From Sva-07 sp041686315 (GTDB taxonomy: Bacteria > Actinomycetota > Acidimicrobiia > Acidimicrobiales > Ilumatobacteraceae), in NCBI GenBank assembly GCA_041686315.1, contig JAWLEC010000002.1, positions 1 to 52,126 on the forward strand: a stretch of 52,126 bases of DNA. The letters run 5' to 3'. Of this stretch, positions 50,719 through 52,126 are shown one piece after another. The notes beneath the pieces were generated by a model, which was not told the DNA's origin, searched no databases, and saw only the letters and a program-made list of their open reading frames with translations. The position numbers and the translations under genes are program-made. The stretch's first letter is position 1. Each line of letters starts with the position of its first letter.

Positions 50719-50724
50719 TAGGCT
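50719..50724 (+). promoter_or_regulatory. Putative -10 element for alaS
   Basis: TAGGCT with 8 nt to ATG 50733 and no Shine-Dalgarno. The divergent gene's TAGCGT (minus strand, 50708-50703) lies just upstream, so the two promoters are back to back. Confidence 0.4.
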
Positions 50725-50732
50725 CATCCGGA

Positions 50733-52126
50733 ATGACCGAGTCGATGTCCGCCGACCAACTCCGCGACTCCTTCCGCGACTTCTTCGCGGCCAGGGACCA
50801 CGCCGTCGTGCCGTCGGCCAGCCTCATCCCCCACGACCCGACCGTGCTGTTCAACGTGGCCGGGATGGTGCCGTTCAAGTCGTACTTCGTGGGTGACGAG
50901 CAGCCGCCGTACGCCCGCGCCGTGAGCTCGCAGAAGTGCGCCCGTGCCGGTGGCAAGCACAACGACCTCGACGACGTCGGCCGCACCAAGCGGCACCTGG
51001 TGTTCTTCGAGATGATGGGCAACTTCAGCTTCGGCGACTACTTCAAGGAGTCGGCCATCCCGTGGAGCTGGGAACTCGTCACCGGGGATCCGGCCAACGG
51101 CGGTTGGGGCTTCGACGGCGACCGGCTCTGGATCACGGTGCACGAGACCGACGACGAGGCGGAGGCCATCTGGCACGAGACCGTCGGGGTGCCGATGGAG
51201 CGCATCCAGCGGCTCGGCGACAAGGACAACTACTGGCAGATGGGCGACACGGGTCCGTGCGGGCCGTGCAGCGAGATCCACATCGACCGTGGTCCGGCGT
51301 TCGGTTCCGACGGCGGGCCGCTCGGCGACCCGGCCGGCGACCGGTTCATGGAGTTCTGGAACCTGGTGTTCATGCAGTTCGACCAGGCGCCGGACGGGTC
51401 GCGCACGCCACTGCCGAAGCCGTCGATCGACACCGGAGCGGGCCTCGAGCGCATCCTGGCGCTCGTCCAGGACGTCGACTCGGTGTGGGAGACCGACCTG
51501 ATGCAACCGCTGATCGAGGAGGCCTGTTCGATCACCGGCAGGTCGTATCGCGTCGGCGACTACGACGATCGAGACAGCTTCGCCATGCGGGTCCTCGCCG
51601 AGCATGCTCGTTCCGGGGCCATGCTCGTCAGCGACGGTGTGTTCCCGTCGAACGAGGCCCGCGGGTACGTGTTGCGCCGGATCATCCGGCGGGCGGTGCG
51701 GTACGCCTATCTGCTCGGCACCGAGTCGTTGGTGATGCCCCGTCTCACCGACGTCGCCATCGACGTGATGGGCGCCGCCTACCCCGACGTGGTGAAGAAC
51801 CGTGACTTCGTGGTCAGCGTGCTCACCAAGGAAGAGGAGCGGTTCCGCCAGACACTCAAGCACGGCCTCGGCATCCTCGACGGCGAGTTGTCGGACTCGC
51901 CGAGCGAACTGTCGGGGTCCACGGCGTTCCTGCTGCACGACACCTACGGGTTCCCGCTCGAGCTCACCCAGGAGATCACCGCCGAACGCAACGTCAGCGT
52001 CGACCTCGACGGGTTCGCGTCGGAGATGGCACGCCAGCGCGAGCGTGCCAAGGCCGCCCAGAAGGGCGCCGGTGACGGGTCGGATCTCGAGGCGTACCGC
52101 GACGTGGTCGAGCAGTTCGGCGTCAC
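50733..52126 (+). CDS. alaS: Alanyl-tRNA synthetase, 5' part (runs off right edge)
   Basis: Class II aminoacyl-tRNA synthetase charging tRNA-Ala. The first 464 codons are present; the full family length is about 870-900. SADQLRDSFRDFFAARDH and FNVAGMVPFKSYF open the catalytic domain. Motif 2 contains TKRHLVFFEMMGNFSFGDYFK; the ATP-site GDTGPCGPCSEIH and motif 3 DTGAGLERI follow. The tRNA-recognition region then begins with RVLAEHARSGAMLVSDG and SNEARGYVLRRIIRRA. The editing and C-Ala domains lie beyond the window. ATG 50733 is the first start and follows TAGGCT by 8 nt. Confidence 0.97.
   Translation, partial: MTESMSADQLRDSFRDFFAARDHAVVPSASLIPHDPTVLFNVAGMVPFKSYFVGDEQPPYARAVSSQKCARAGGKHNDLDDVGRTKRHLVFFEMMGNFSFGDYFKESAIPWSWELVTGDPANGGWGFDGDRLWITVHETDDEAEAIWHETVGVPMERIQRLGDKDNYWQMGDTGPCGPCSEIHIDRGPAFGSDGGPLGDPAGDRFMEFWNLVFMQFDQAPDGSRTPLPKPSIDTGAGLERILALVQDVDSVWETDLMQPLIEEACSITGRSYRVGDYDDRDSFAMRVLAEHARSGAMLVSDGVFPSNEARGYVLRRIIRRAVRYAYLLGTESLVMPRLTDVAIDVMGAAYPDVVKNRDFVVSVLTKEEERFRQTLKHGLGILDGELSDSPSELSGSTAFLLHDTYGFPLELTQEITAERNVSVDLDGFASEMARQRERAKAAQKGAGDGSDLEAYRDVVEQFGV

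Noticed and set aside
1..52126. tRNA, rRNA or known riboswitch
   Set aside because: By eye I found no cloverleaf or rRNA-like stretch, and no riboswitch I could name. A covariance-model scan would be needed to exclude a small RNA.

Overview
The window is about 52 kb of GC-rich, densely packed chromosomal DNA. It looks like an actinobacterium, most plausibly class Acidimicrobiia (for example an Ilumatobacter-like lineage). The reasons are very high GC, frequent GTG starts, 1-10 nt start/stop overlaps, DUF2510 and DUF3151 proteins, a GuaB1-type IMPDH/GMPR paralogue, an actinobacterial-style haem A synthase and an N-terminally extended ProA. Lineage is inference only; there is no rRNA. A run of ten Ns at 32302-32311 and an apparent frameshift at the left edge indicate a draft assembly. 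No tRNA, rRNA, CRISPR array, prophage or complete insertion sequence was seen. No stretch over about 300 bases lacks a gene.

Layout. 1-188: 5' end of a minus-strand alpha/beta hydrolase, frameshifted. 282-12468: osmolyte and glutamate block with a BCCT transporter, an OpuAC-like lipoprotein, gltB and gltD, a LysM lipoprotein, an MBL-fold hydrolase and proA. 12469-18773: a secreted CAP-domain protein with three C-terminal repeats, a CPBP protease, a P1 peptidase-panC operon, a hexapeptide acyltransferase and a one-helix membrane protein. 18817-22502: two subunits of a heterodimeric ABC exporter. 22499-27172: a DUF2510 protein, then phosphatase-methyltransferase-SDR, then an AttH-like protein. 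27187-33769: ctaA and a branched-chain amino acid ABC importer (livHMGF), with its candidate binding lipoprotein facing it across the assembly gap. 33881-36653: nitroreductase, xylulokinase and J-domain protein. 36631-38343: alpha/beta hydrolase and tsaC/sua5, divergent from guaB1-cmk-plsC (38397-41166). 41182-46886: M18 aminopeptidase, phosphatase, pyruvate kinase, hydrolase, MFS exporter and a small membrane protein. 46949-52126: DUF3151, a MobA-rhodanese fusion, RNase D, a small acidic protein, a Cys-rich protein and the 5' two-thirds or less of alaS, cut by the right edge.

How it works together. The left block fits salt adaptation: betaine uptake, glutamate synthesis and proline synthesis. 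The S58-type peptidase overlapping panC may supply beta-alanine for pantothenate. The liv genes form one importer, with a permease that carries an unusual secreted beta-sandwich domain.

Regulation. Many genes have a TANNNT hexamer only 6-10 nt before the start codon and no Shine-Dalgarno, which suggests widespread leaderless transcripts. Perfect or near-perfect palindromes lie in several convergent intergenic gaps. Two of them share the core GTC-A-GAC and look like a REP-type family. A 12-bp inverted repeat forms a symmetric divergent promoter between the hydrolase-tsaC and guaB1-cmk-plsC operons.
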